From Clostridia bacterium (GTDB taxonomy: Bacteria; Bacillota; Clostridia; Oscillospirales; Acutalibacteraceae), in NCBI GenBank assembly GCA_900768075.1, contig CAAGBN010000015.1:40956-104955 (forward strand): 64,000 nt of DNA, given 5' to 3'. The position numbers and the translations under genes were made by a program. Below the pieces are notes generated by a model. That model had not been told where the DNA came from. It made no database searches and saw nothing but the letters and a program-made list of their open reading frames with translations. Position 1 is the first letter of the stretch. Every line of letters begins with the position of its first letter. This document shows, piece by piece, positions 23,568 through 34,270 of the stretch.

Positions 23568-24938
23568 TTATTCGTTTTTTTCTTTTTTTGCTGTTGTCTG
23601 ATCCTCGCTTACACCCTCTGTGCTTGAGGGAATAAAGAGAATTTTAAAGGTCATAAGCATAAGCTTGATATCTTCAACAAGTGACTGATTCGCAACATAC
23701 ATAAGGTCCATCTGTACCTTGTCATATGGCGGAGTATTATATTTACCGTAAACCTGAGCATATCCTGTAAGACCTGCTTTAACCTGAAGTCTCAGAGCAA
23801 ACTCGGGCATTTCTTTTTCATATTGCTCGGCAATTTCGGGTCTTTCGGGTCTGGGACCGACAAAAGACATATCACCCTTGAAAATATTGAAAAGCTGAGG
23901 AAGCTCATCAAAGCGAAGCATTCTTATTACCTTGCCTACGGGTGTTATTCTGCTGTCACCGTCTTTAGCAAGGCGGGCAACACCGTCTTTTTCCGCATCC
24001 TGAATCATACTTCTGAATTTTATAACTTTAAATTCTTTACCGTCTTTTGTAAGTCTTGTCTGACGGTAGAAAACGTCTCCGCCGTCATAACACTTTATTG
24101 CTGCGGCAATAACAAGCATAAAGGGTGAAGCGATAATGATTGCAATAAGTGAGAGCACCACATCAAAAACTCTTTTCATTGCAAGATAAACAAGACCTGT
24201 ATCGCCTCTTTTACAGCGGTAAACAGGTACATTCATCATCTGAATTGTTTTGCCTCCACGAATGATGGTATCTGAAATCTTAGGCTTGATAAAGCATGCT
24301 ATATCTTTAGCAATACAGAATTTAAGAATCTCATTTCTGTAATCAGAGGGTACACCGCACATAAATACAGCGTCAAAGCCTGTGATTTTTTCAAAGAGAA
24401 AATCAAGTGTTGTTTCCTCGCTGTCATATGTTTCTTCAACAACAAATCTCTTTGTCATACCCTTTATACCCTTAAGGGATTCATATGATTCCTTATTGCC
24501 GAAGATAACAATTGTTCTTTTAGCTTTGTGAAGACTGAAGTAAACCTTATCAGCCACATAACACCACAAAGCCGCAACAAAGCAGAAAACAAAGAAGAAA
24601 ATTATAAGAGGTACGGGATTTACAAGCTTATAGCTCAGAAGTGTGAATATTGCATAGGAGCTTCCCACAGTAAAGCCGATAGCTATTATCTGTGAAAAAA
24701 TAAGGTCAATAACGCTTGCCGTACCGACCATAAAGCCACCGTAAACCCTTGTGAATACCAGATAAATAACCGTAAACACAACACTCATAAGATAGTGACC
24801 CTTCTCATAGAAAGGAAGCTTTATAATTGGGTTATAGTAAAAAAACCACAACAAGAATATGGAACCTGTCATTAGCAATGTTATTGCTATTTTAAAGAGA
24901 TAAATTATACTCTTTTCTCTTAAATATCGTTTATTCAT
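23568..24938 (-). CDS. Undecaprenyl-phosphate sugar-phosphate transferase (polyprenyl glycosylphosphotransferase)
   Basis: The 456-residue protein has four N-terminal membrane segments, a nucleotide-binding-like middle domain and a C-terminal bacterial sugar transferase domain (from about 255). The conserved motifs are KRVFDVVLSL, FRSMIQDAE, RFDELPQLFNIFKGDMSFVG and GPRPE. It attaches the first sugar phosphate to undecaprenyl phosphate to begin a capsule or exopolysaccharide unit. No other glycan synthesis genes are adjacent. The ABC exporter at 3620-5214 could act in the same pathway, which is inference. Confidence 0.9.
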   Translation of the reverse strand: MNKRYLREKSIIYLFKIAITLLMTGSIFLLWFFYYNPIIKLPFYEKGHYLMSVVFTVIYLVFTRVYGGFMVGTASVIDLIFSQIIAIGFTVGSSYAIFTLLSYKLVNPVPLIIFFFVFCFVAALWCYVADKVYFSLHKAKRTIVIFGNKESYESLKGIKGMTKRFVVEETYDSEETTLDFLFEKITGFDAVFMCGVPSDYRNEILKFCIAKDIACFIKPKISDTIIRGGKTIQMMNVPVYRCKRGDTGLVYLAMKRVFDVVLSLIAIIIASPFMLVIAAAIKCYDGGDVFYRQTRLTKDGKEFKVIKFRSMIQDAEKDGVARLAKDGDSRITPVGKVIRMLRFDELPQLFNIFKGDMSFVGPRPERPEIAEQYEKEMPEFALRLQVKAGLTGYAQVYGKYNTPPYDKVQMDLMYVANQSLVEDIKLMLMTFKILFIPSSTEGVSEDQTTAKKEKNE

Positions 24939-25028
24939 AAGACTTTATAATCCTTTATATTTTTATAATGTCATAAAACTGAAGAAAGATTCATATTCAG
25001 TTTTATTTTAAGGCTATTTTTCGTCATT

Positions 25029-25057
25029 ATAATATCATAAAAGATTCCTGCTGTAAA
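25029..25057 (-). promoter_or_regulatory. Promoter of the sugar transferase gene
   Basis: Minus strand TTTACA (25052-25057) and TATTAT (25029-25034), 17-bp spacing. The 80-base leader contains a perfect AAAACTGAA/TTCAGTTTT hairpin (about 24975-25006). Confidence 0.6.
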
Positions 25058-25062
25058 GATAA

Positions 25063-25698
25063 TTATTGCTTTTTGCTTCCCGTTTTGCAGTAATCTTTTA
25101 TACAGCATTTGTGGCACTGGGGCCTTCTTGCAATACAGACCGCTCTGCCGTGAAGCACCATACGGTGACAGAAATCGTTGCTCTTTTCACCTGCTATGAT
25201 TTTTTTAAGCTCAAGCTCAACTTTTTTAGGGTCCTTTGTTTCAACAAGACCGATAAGATTAGTAATTCTTATAAGGTGTGTATCCGCAACAATAGCAGGC
25301 TGTTTATATACATCTCCCATAATAAGATTTGCAGTTTTTCTGCCGACACCGGGCAGAGATGTAAGCTTTTCAATACTGTCGGGTACTCTGCCGTCGAAAG
25401 TATCTCTTATCATTATTGCCATTTCTTTTATATCCTTGGCCTTTGTTTTATAAAAGCCGCAGGAATAAATAAGCTTTTCTATATCCTCAACCTCAGCATT
25501 ACAGAAGCTTTCAAGGTCAGGATACTTTTCAAAAAGTGCGGGAGTTACCTTATTAACTCTTTCGTCAGTGCACTGAGCCGAAAGCCGCACTGCAATAAGC
25601 AGCTGTAAGGGATCTTCATATACAAGTGAGCAAATTGCGTCGGGATATTCCTTTTCGAGAGCCTCAACACATAAGGCTCCTCTTTGTTTTTTAGTCAT
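25063..25698 (-). CDS. nth: Endonuclease III (DNA glycosylase/AP lyase)
   Basis: The ATG at 25698 (AAGGA upstream) gives 211 residues, the standard Nth length; a frame opening at 25773 would overlap the preceding gene. It excises oxidised pyrimidines and cleaves the AP site. The HhH motif LPGVGRKTAN contains the catalytic Lys, VADTHLIR the catalytic Asp, and the C-terminal CIARRPQCHKCCIKDYC carries the four 4Fe-4S cysteines. It follows the ogg-like gene by 4 bp. Confidence 0.95.
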   Translation of the reverse strand: MTKKQRGALCVEALEKEYPDAICSLVYEDPLQLLIAVRLSAQCTDERVNKVTPALFEKYPDLESFCNAEVEDIEKLIYSCGFYKTKAKDIKEMAIMIRDTFDGRVPDSIEKLTSLPGVGRKTANLIMGDVYKQPAIVADTHLIRITNLIGLVETKDPKKVELELKKIIAGEKSNDFCHRMVLHGRAVCIARRPQCHKCCIKDYCKTGSKKQ

Positions 25699-25702
25699 AT
25701 TA

Positions 25703-26542
25703 TCATTCCTTATCCTTGAATATACTTGAGTTTCTTCGCCAATGGAATAGATATTGCTGAGCGATGCCTTCAATATCTTTACAGCACTCGGGCAAGCCCT
25801 CAGGATACATCTCTGCCATTATTTTTTTCACCCACACATCAACGGGGAAAGCCTCTTTTCTTCCGAATCCGTAAAGCAAGGTGCATTCGGCAACCTTTGC
25901 ACCGACTCCTTTTATTTTCATAAGCTCGTTTCTTGCTTCTTCAATGGGCATCTCTTTAATTTTTTCAAGATCAATTTCACCGCTGCAGAGCTTTTCAACG
26001 GCATCAGCTATATACTTATGTCTGAAGCCTGCACGAAGAGGTGCAAAATCTTCAACTGTCACATTTTTAAGACTTTCGTATGTCGGAAAGCTGTAATCGT
26101 TTTCACCTATTTTCTCACCGAAATTTTCACAGAGCCTGTCAATGATACCCATTATTCTCGGTATGTTGTTATTCTGCGAAATTATAAATGAGCAAAGAGC
26201 CTCCCAGGGCTTCTGATGAAGGATTCTTATGCCGTAATATTCTTCGCAGGCTTTTTTTATATTTTCATCGGCACTGAGAATATCGCAGTAATTTTTATAG
26301 TCACTGTCAAAGTCAAAATAATCTTTCCATAAATCTAAAAATTCTTCTTCACTTGTATTTCTGAATATTATTTTATTTTCCGTCTGTTCTATATCCGTCA
26401 CTTTACCGTCAACTATGCCGTGAAATGAGCCGTCTTCATTTTTCTTCCATCTGAATGCCTGCCCGCAAAAAACGCAAAGCTCAATATCAAGGCAGGGTAC
26501 ATCATAGACCGTTATATTTTTTCCTGTAATTTCATATTTCAT
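25703..26542 (-). CDS. ogg: OGG1-type 8-oxoguanine DNA glycosylase
   Basis: The 279-residue protein has the OGG N-terminal domain (CGQAFRWKK) and an HhH-GPD domain: SFIISQNNNIPRI, then KGVGAKVAECTLLYGFGR with the catalytic Lys, and EAFPVDVWVKKIM with the catalytic Asp. It matches the clostridial OGG1-like group by these motifs. It removes 8-oxoguanine. Coupled with nth it forms a two-gene base-excision repair operon covering purine and pyrimidine oxidation. Substrate range is inferred from family. Confidence 0.9.
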   Translation of the reverse strand: MKYEITGKNITVYDVPCLDIELCVFCGQAFRWKKNEDGSFHGIVDGKVTDIEQTENKIIFRNTSEEEFLDLWKDYFDFDSDYKNYCDILSADENIKKACEEYYGIRILHQKPWEALCSFIISQNNNIPRIMGIIDRLCENFGEKIGENDYSFPTYESLKNVTVEDFAPLRAGFRHKYIADAVEKLCSGEIDLEKIKEMPIEEARNELMKIKGVGAKVAECTLLYGFGRKEAFPVDVWVKKIMAEMYPEGLPECCKDIEGIAQQYLFHWRRNSSIFKDKE

Positions 26543-26666
26543 AGCTTCACCGTCTGTTTTTTTTATTCATTATCTTAATTATAGCTTTGATTTGCTTTAA
26601 AATCAACTAACTTATCATATTTAAAATATTTTTCAACATATTGTTCCTTAATTGTTATAAAAACAC

Positions 26667-26695
26667 TTGCAAGACAGCGAAAATTATGTTAGAAT
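26667..26695 (+). promoter_or_regulatory. dnaA promoter
   Basis: TTGCAA (26667-26672) and TAGAAT (26690-26695), 17-bp spacing, followed by a 125-base AT-rich leader. No close match to the DnaA box TTATCCACA is seen in 26543-26826, so DnaA autoregulation is not obvious here. Confidence 0.7.
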
Positions 26696-26826
26696 AGAAA
26701 GTGAAATATTATGAGTTAGTATATACTATTTTTCTTTGGTATTATTTATATATATAATAATTTATAATACTATATAGTTCTCAAAAAAAAATCAGTTAAC
26801 GTGCAAAAATAAAAGGAGGTAAATAT

Positions 26827-28137
26827 ATGGATTCATTTAATGAAATTTGGGAATTAGTTCAGCTTGAGCTTCAGAAAAACGTAACGGAAGTTGCCTATAA
26901 CGTATGGCTTCGTCCTCTTGAGTTTGTTTCTTTTAAAAATGATACTGTTTATCTTTCAATTAACGAATTTAAAAAAGGTATCGTTATCGATAAATTTTTA
27001 GGTATCATACATTCAACTCTCGAGTCAATATTCGGCTTTCATGTCAACGTTGATTTTGTTGTTCCCGAAGAACAGAAAAAATCTTCTTCAGCAGACGGCA
27101 ACAGCAAGGATGACGGCAGTGATGAATACGACTACACATTCAATAACTTTATCACAGGTCCCTCAAACAAATTTGCTTATGCCGCAGCTATGAATGTTGC
27201 AAATAATCCCGGTAAAGCATATAACCCCTTGTTTATTTACGGTCACTCAGGTCTTGGAAAGACTCATCTTCTTATGGCTATAATGGATGAAATAAAAAAG
27301 AACAATCCTAATGCCGACATAATCTATACAAGTGCTGAGCATTTCACCAATGACCTTGTTAATCACATCGGTAATCATAACACTCACATCTTCCACGAAA
27401 AATACAGAAGCTGTGATGTTCTGCTTGTAGACGACGTTCAGTTTATTTCACGAGGCGAACAGGTGCAGGAAGAATTTTTCCATACCTTCAATGCTCTTAC
27501 ATCAAACGGCTCACAGATTGTACTCACATCTGACCGTCCTCCAAAAGAGATGATGACTCTTGAAGAGAGACTTCGTACAAGATTTGAAATGGGTCTTATT
27601 GCCGATATTCAGCCTCCCACTCTTGAAACAAGAATGGCTATTGTAAAGAAAAAGGCACTTGACCACGAAATTGAGCTTTCCGACGATGTAATAAAATTTA
27701 TCGCAGATAATATCAAAAAGAATATCAGACAGATTGAAGGTATTATCAAAAGAATCAAGGCTTATCAGGATGTTGAGGGTGTAAGAATAAATCTTTCCCT
27801 TGCAAAAAGAGCAATAAGCGATATCATAAACGATTCTCAGCCCGTACCCGTAACAGTTGAAAACATAATAAACGAGGTTTCACGTACATTTAATGTCAGT
27901 GCCGCAGATATACGCTCAGATAAAAGAAATGCAAACATTTCTCAGGCAAGACAGGTTGCTATTTATATTGTAGATCAGGTAACAGGTCTTTCTCTTAAAT
28001 CAATCGGCTCAGAATTTGGTAATAAGCATCACTCAACTATTATATATGCACTTAAAGAAATCAAGGGCAAAATTGAGAAAGATGTGGCTCTTAAAGCTAC
28101 CGTTGATGACATTATTAAAAATATAAATGAAAGCTGA
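26827..28137 (+). CDS. dnaA: Chromosomal replication initiator DnaA
   Basis: The 436-residue protein has all four domains: N-terminal domain I (1-80), a short linker (about 85-105), an AAA+ domain with Walker A GHSGLGKTH and Walker B LLVDDVQF, and C-terminal DNA-binding domain IV. The DnaA signature in domain IV, usually GRDHTTV, reads GNKHHSTII here, so the base-contacting Asp is replaced by His. The ribosome site is AAAGGAGG. It is transcribed rightward into oriC and dnaN. Confidence 0.98.
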   Translation: MDSFNEIWELVQLELQKNVTEVAYNVWLRPLEFVSFKNDTVYLSINEFKKGIVIDKFLGIIHSTLESIFGFHVNVDFVVPEEQKKSSSADGNSKDDGSDEYDYTFNNFITGPSNKFAYAAAMNVANNPGKAYNPLFIYGHSGLGKTHLLMAIMDEIKKNNPNADIIYTSAEHFTNDLVNHIGNHNTHIFHEKYRSCDVLLVDDVQFISRGEQVQEEFFHTFNALTSNGSQIVLTSDRPPKEMMTLEERLRTRFEMGLIADIQPPTLETRMAIVKKKALDHEIELSDDVIKFIADNIKKNIRQIEGIIKRIKAYQDVEGVRINLSLAKRAISDIINDSQPVPVTVENIINEVSRTFNVSAADIRSDKRNANISQARQVAIYIVDQVTGLSLKSIGSEFGNKHHSTIIYALKEIKGKIEKDVALKATVDDIIKNINES

Positions 28138-28366
28138 TTTATTCAACACTTTATTTAACATTCCACAAACATTTATCAACACATTTAACAGCTGAAAATA
28201 AGTGATGTTAATAAAATGAAATTTTTAACAAAAGATTTCACAAAAAAAATATGGCTAAAAAGTGCTTGAAATCTGACTATTTTACACTTTTCCATATTTT
28301 CCACACCCCCTACTACTACTACTATTTATTATTCTTATTATTTTATGATTTTTCGGAGGATTAAGG
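28138..28366. other. oriC: Replication origin oriC (dnaA-dnaN gap)
   Basis: The 229-bp gap between dnaA and dnaN is AT-rich. It holds several near-matches to TTATCCACA: TTATCAACA (28173-28181), TTTTCCATA (28288-28296) and TTTTCCACA (28297-28305). It also has repeated TTTAACA/TTCAACA motifs at its left end and the unwinding motif described next. Gene orientation flips around dnaA, as at a bidirectional origin. Confidence 0.85.
28288..28347 (+). promoter_or_regulatory. Basal unwinding system: two DnaA boxes, C-run, DnaA-trios
   Basis: Two abutting 9-bp boxes (28288-28296, 28297-28305) are followed by CCCCC (28306-28310) and a run of trios TACTACTACTACTATTTATT continuing to about 28347. This is the box, GC-cluster and trio order described for Bacillus subtilis oriC, where DnaA spreads from the boxes along one strand. 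Confidence 0.75.
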
Positions 28367-29482
28367 ATGAAAATTCAATGCAACAGCTCAGAGCTTGCTA
28401 AAGCTTGTTTAAACGTTCAGAGAACAGTTTCAAACAAATCAACCATACCTTCACTTGAGGGTATACTCATTGATGCAAAGGATAATACAATAACACTTAC
28501 TGGCTATGATCTTGAGGTCGGCTCAGTAGCAACTATTGATGCTGAAGTTTCAGCTCAGGGTAAAATAGTACTCAATGCAAAAAATCTTTGTGACATATTA
28601 AGAATGTTACCAGATGATGTTGTTACTATTGACTGTGATGACAGAAATATATCAAAAATAAAAAGTGGCGAAACAGAATACTCACTTATAGGTACTTCTG
28701 CCGATGATTATCCCGAGCTTCCCTCAGTAAATAAGTATACATCTATTACTCTTGAGCTCGGTACTATCAAAGATATGATTAAGAAGACAATCTTCTCAGT
28801 ATCAACAAGTGAAAGAAACCCCGTACATACCGGTGTTAAGTTTGAGATAACTGACGGCAAAATAGTTCTTATTGCTGTTGACGGTGCAAGACTTGCTATA
28901 AGAAGAGAGTCTGTTGATTTCTTATATGAAAATGAAGAAGCATCAGGTAAAACCTTAGAATTTGTTGTTCCTGCAAAAACACTTAATGAAATTACCAAGC
29001 TTGCAGGTGATGATGATACTCAGATTGTAATTTATGTCGGTGACAGACACATTATCTTTAAATACAGAGAATACGAAATTATTTCAAGACTTCTCGAGGG
29101 TAAGTTTATTGATTATAAGGCAGCTATTCCTATGACACATTCAACAAGTGTAGTAGTTTCTACAAGAAGTCTTATTGAATGTATTGAAAGAACATCACTT
29201 ATTATCACAGATAAATCAAGCCCCGTAAGATGTGTAATTGAAAACGGTGTTATGAAATTCTCATCAGTTACTGCTATCGGTACCGCAAGCGATAAGCTTG
29301 CTGCTGATATTGAAGGTAACAACCTTGAAATCGGCTTCAATAACAGATTTGTTCTTGATGCACTTAAGGTTTGTGATTGTGATGAAATAAAGCTGGAAAT
29401 GGGCTCATCAAATCAGCCTATTATTATCACTCCTTTAGAGGGTGACAGCTTTTTCTTCCTTATTCTTCCTATCAGAATATAA
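28367..29482 (+). CDS. dnaN: DNA polymerase III beta sliding clamp
   Basis: The 371-residue clamp has the three-domain beta fold. Recognisable blocks are TIPSLEGILIDA, SVSTSERNPVHTGV, VDGARLAIR and the C-terminal PI.ITPLEGDSFFFLILPIR. It confers processivity on PolIII. The GGAGG site 8 bp before the ATG lies at the right edge of oriC. Confidence 0.97.
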   Translation: MKIQCNSSELAKACLNVQRTVSNKSTIPSLEGILIDAKDNTITLTGYDLEVGSVATIDAEVSAQGKIVLNAKNLCDILRMLPDDVVTIDCDDRNISKIKSGETEYSLIGTSADDYPELPSVNKYTSITLELGTIKDMIKKTIFSVSTSERNPVHTGVKFEITDGKIVLIAVDGARLAIRRESVDFLYENEEASGKTLEFVVPAKTLNEITKLAGDDDTQIVIYVGDRHIIFKYREYEIISRLLEGKFIDYKAAIPMTHSTSVVVSTRSLIECIERTSLIITDKSSPVRCVIENGVMKFSSVTAIGTASDKLAADIEGNNLEIGFNNRFVLDALKVCDCDEIKLEMGSSNQPIIITPLEGDSFFFLILPIRI

Positions 29483-29499
29483 TTAAAGAGTTGATATAA

Positions 29500-29742
29500 A
29501 TGAAAATAAAAGTTAAGGTTGCCGAGAAAAAAAGAGTACCGGTACAGATAACAACAGAAAATATAAGACTTGACTCTGCTCTTAAGCTTTCAAATGCTGT
29601 TTCAACAGGCGGTCAGGCAAAATGGATAATTCAGGATGAGCTTGTTAAGGTAAACGGTGAGGTTTGCACTTCAAGAGGTAAAAAGCTTTTCGAGGGTGAC
29701 AGCTTTGAATATGAAAGAGTTATCTATGATATTGTAAAATAA
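29500..29742 (+). CDS. yaaA: S4-domain RNA-binding protein YaaA
   Basis: The 80-residue protein has an S4 motif (LDSALKLSNAVSTGGQAKWI...VKVNGEV). It always lies between dnaN and recF in Firmicutes. It probably binds ribosomal or other structured RNA and is linked to ribosome assembly in Bacillus. Gaps to the neighbours are 17 bp on both sides. Confidence 0.9.
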   Translation: MKIKVKVAEKKRVPVQITTENIRLDSALKLSNAVSTGGQAKWIIQDELVKVNGEVCTSRGKKLFEGDSFEYERVIYDIVK

Positions 29743-29759
29743 TTTCGGAGTAATTAAAA

Positions 29760-30851
29760 ATGAATGTAAATTATCTCCAGGTTAAAAATTTCAGAAATAT
29801 TGAAAAATGTGAGATTGAGCCTTGTGACAGTGTAAATATTATTTACGGTCAGAATGCTCAGGGAAAGACAAATCTTCTTGAAAGTATATGGCTTTTTACC
29901 GGCTGCAGATCTTTCAGAGGCTCAAAGGACAGTGAGCTGATAAATTTCAACAGCAATAAAGCTGTTCTTGATATGGATTTCAATGCTTTTGAGAGAGATC
30001 ATCAGGCACATCTCGAAATATGCGAGGGTAAGAAGTTCAATCTCAACGGTATAAAGAAAACATCAGGTCAGATAATGGGTAACTTTTTATCTGTTGTGTT
30101 TTCTCCCGTTCATCTTTCTCTTGTAAAAGAGGGTCCTTATGAAAGAAGAAGATTTCTTGATATTGCAATAAGTCAGTTAAAGCCTAAATATGCTGTGACA
30201 CTTTCAAATTATAATAAAGCAATAGCTCAGAGAAATATTCTGCTTAAAGATATAGCCTTTCATTCGGAGCTTTATGATACTCTTGATATATGGGAAGACA
30301 GAATTGCTTTCTTTGCTTCCGAAATAGTAAGACAAAGACTCGGATATATAAATAAGCTGAGTATATATTCTCAGGATATATATAACGGCTTATCTTCTGG
30401 CAGAGAAAAGCTTGATATTTCTTATCTTCAGCATACTGTTATAGCAGGAGATACCAAGCAGGAGCTTTATGAAAATATAAAAAATCAGCTTTATCTTTCA
30501 AGAAAAAACGATTTGGTAACAGGCTCGACTTCAGTAGGTCCTCACAGAGATGATCTTGATATTAAAATAGACGGACTTTCTGCCAGAAATTACGGCTCTC
30601 AGGGTCAGCAGCGTTCAGCAGCACTTTCACTTAAATTAGGTGAAGCAGCTGTTATAAGAAATTTTTCAGGTGAACAGCCTGTTGCACTTCTTGACGATGT
30701 AATGAGTGAGCTTGATGAAACAAGACAGAATTATATTCTCAATCATATAAAAGACTGGCAGGTATTTATAACCTGCTGTGACCCCTCGACAGTGAAAAAT
30801 CTTAAATCAGGTAAAAAGATTGAGCTGAGAGGCGGTAAAATAATAAAGTGA
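29760..30851 (+). CDS. recF: DNA replication and repair protein RecF
   Basis: The 363-residue SMC-like ATPase has Walker A YGQNAQGKTNLLE, signature GSQGQQRSAALSLKL and Walker B VALLDDVMSELD. It loads RecA at gaps with RecO and RecR. Position after yaaA is canonical. Confidence 0.97.
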   Translation: MNVNYLQVKNFRNIEKCEIEPCDSVNIIYGQNAQGKTNLLESIWLFTGCRSFRGSKDSELINFNSNKAVLDMDFNAFERDHQAHLEICEGKKFNLNGIKKTSGQIMGNFLSVVFSPVHLSLVKEGPYERRRFLDIAISQLKPKYAVTLSNYNKAIAQRNILLKDIAFHSELYDTLDIWEDRIAFFASEIVRQRLGYINKLSIYSQDIYNGLSSGREKLDISYLQHTVIAGDTKQELYENIKNQLYLSRKNDLVTGSTSVGPHRDDLDIKIDGLSARNYGSQGQQRSAALSLKLGEAAVIRNFSGEQPVALLDDVMSELDETRQNYILNHIKDWQVFITCCDPSTVKNLKSGKKIELRGGKIIK

Positions 30852-30863
30852 GGCAGATTAATT

Positions 30864-31124
30864 ATGTATCTTCACTTAGGACAGAATACGGTAATTATTC
30901 ACGATGAAATAATAGGTATATTTGATCTTGACGGTACTACCGTATCAAAGAATACAAGAAATTACTTATCCGAGGCTGAAAAACACGGCAGAGTACAGAC
31001 AGTATCTAATGAATTGCCAAAGTCTTTCATTGTCTGCAGTGATAAGGATGATGATTTTAAAATTTATCTTTCACAGATATCCTGTGCTACTCTTTTAAAG
31101 AGAACTCAGGAAATGAAGTATTAA
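30864..31124 (+). CDS. remB: RemB-family extracellular matrix regulator
   Basis: The 86-residue protein is of the DUF370/RemB (YaaB) family: LHLGQNTVI at the start, IGIFDLD, then KSFIVCSDK..IYLSQIS. In Bacillus RemB activates matrix genes with RemA. It stands between recF and gyrB as in Bacillus. Confidence 0.88.
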   Translation: MYLHLGQNTVIIHDEIIGIFDLDGTTVSKNTRNYLSEAEKHGRVQTVSNELPKSFIVCSDKDDDFKIYLSQISCATLLKRTQEMKY

Positions 31125-31142
31125 ATTAATTTATATATGTAA

Positions 31143-33161
<2,019 letters not shown>

Positions 33162-33179
33162 TTAAGGACTTGATATAAA

Positions 33180-33722
33180 ATGACACCCTACGGAATAGTT
33201 TATAGGGATAATCCCTATGCTCTGCAGAAAAGTGTAGAGATATGGCAAAAAAAATTCGGTGTTTTAAATATTTCTACCTTTTTGAAAATAGGAAGTATTC
33301 CTGCTGTTATACTTCTTGCGATTAATCTTTTATTGGGATATTTATCAGACCAAGGAATAATTTCCTATATATTAACATTTGTATTTATGATAATTTTTGT
33401 TTTTGTGCTGATTTATATGACAATAAATAATACTTATGTAAAGCAGATGGCTCTGACTAATACTCAGAAAGATGATAAACAAATAATTCTCTATGAGGAC
33501 AGAATTGAATTCGGTACAGGATACACAAGAGCAACCTATTATTATAGTGACATTGTTCTTTGCAGAGAAGAAGCTGATGTTATAACTATAATCACAGATA
33601 CAGCAGCAATGCCCTTTTCAATTCAGAAAAGCTGTGTATCAAAAGGCTCATATGATGAATTTTCATTTATTCTCAGAAAATATATGGGCGGTAAATATCA
33701 ATATATGGGAGGTAAAGGATAA
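33180..33722 (+). CDS. YcxB-like membrane protein, first of a pair
   Basis: The 180-residue protein has two membrane segments (about 37-59 and 64-86). A C-terminal soluble domain follows (QIILYEDRIEFGTGYTRATY...YSDIV) of the YcxB-like type. Function is unknown. It is inserted between gyrB and gyrA, 18 bp after gyrB, and its stop overlaps the next start by one base (TAATG). Confidence 0.75.
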   Translation: MTPYGIVYRDNPYALQKSVEIWQKKFGVLNISTFLKIGSIPAVILLAINLLLGYLSDQGIISYILTFVFMIIFVFVLIYMTINNTYVKQMALTNTQKDDKQIILYEDRIEFGTGYTRATYYYSDIVLCREEADVITIITDTAAMPFSIQKSCVSKGSYDEFSFILRKYMGGKYQYMGGKG

Positions 33723-34243
33723 TGAAATACTTTTCCCTTTCATATATGCTCTCAGAAAAGGATTACAGCGAATACGAGAAAATAGTTTTTAAAGGCTCAT
33801 TTATAATGTCTTTTAAAAGAATGATTATACCTTTTATTCTTATTATTTGTATGTATATCTTCGTAGATAGTCTTTTACTTATTTCAATTCTCAGTTGCTT
33901 TGCAGTTCAACTTGTTATTCCTCAGTTGATTAACAGAGAGTTTTCTCACAAAACAAGAAAAAATTCAAAGCTTCTCAAAAGAATGATGACAGTTGATTTT
34001 TATGACAATCATATTGTTGTGAATTATGAGGCTAACGAATTTATAAAAAGCCACAGTGAAAAGCATTACGACTTCGATGTAGTACAGAATATTCTCGAAA
34101 GCAGAGAAAATTTTTACTTTGCTTTTAAAGATAACAGCTTACTTATTATTCCGAAAGTAATACTCGATGAAGAAAGATACACAATGATAAGTAATCTTAT
34201 AGAAAATCTATTTAAATATAAATATCAAAGACTCTCAAATTGA
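33722..34243 (+). CDS. YcxB-like membrane protein, second of a pair
   Basis: The 173-residue protein has the same plan as its neighbour: two hydrophobic segments (about 34-75), then a soluble domain with TVDFYDNHIVVNYEANEFI...HYDFDVVQNI and SLLIIPK. Sequence similarity to the first is low but topology and the YcxB-like core agree, suggesting an old duplication. It is translationally coupled to the first and ends 27 bp before gyrA. Confidence 0.72.
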   Translation: MKYFSLSYMLSEKDYSEYEKIVFKGSFIMSFKRMIIPFILIICMYIFVDSLLLISILSCFAVQLVIPQLINREFSHKTRKNSKLLKRMMTVDFYDNHIVVNYEANEFIKSHSEKHYDFDVVQNILESRENFYFAFKDNSLLIIPKVILDEERYTMISNLIENLFKYKYQRLSN

Positions 34244-34270
34244 CATACAACCTGAAAAGATGGTGATTAA

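Noticed and set aside
28311..28347. TAC/TAT trinucleotide run as a simple microsatellite
   Set aside because: Its position after two DnaA boxes and a C-run in the dnaA-dnaN gap fits DnaA-trios better.
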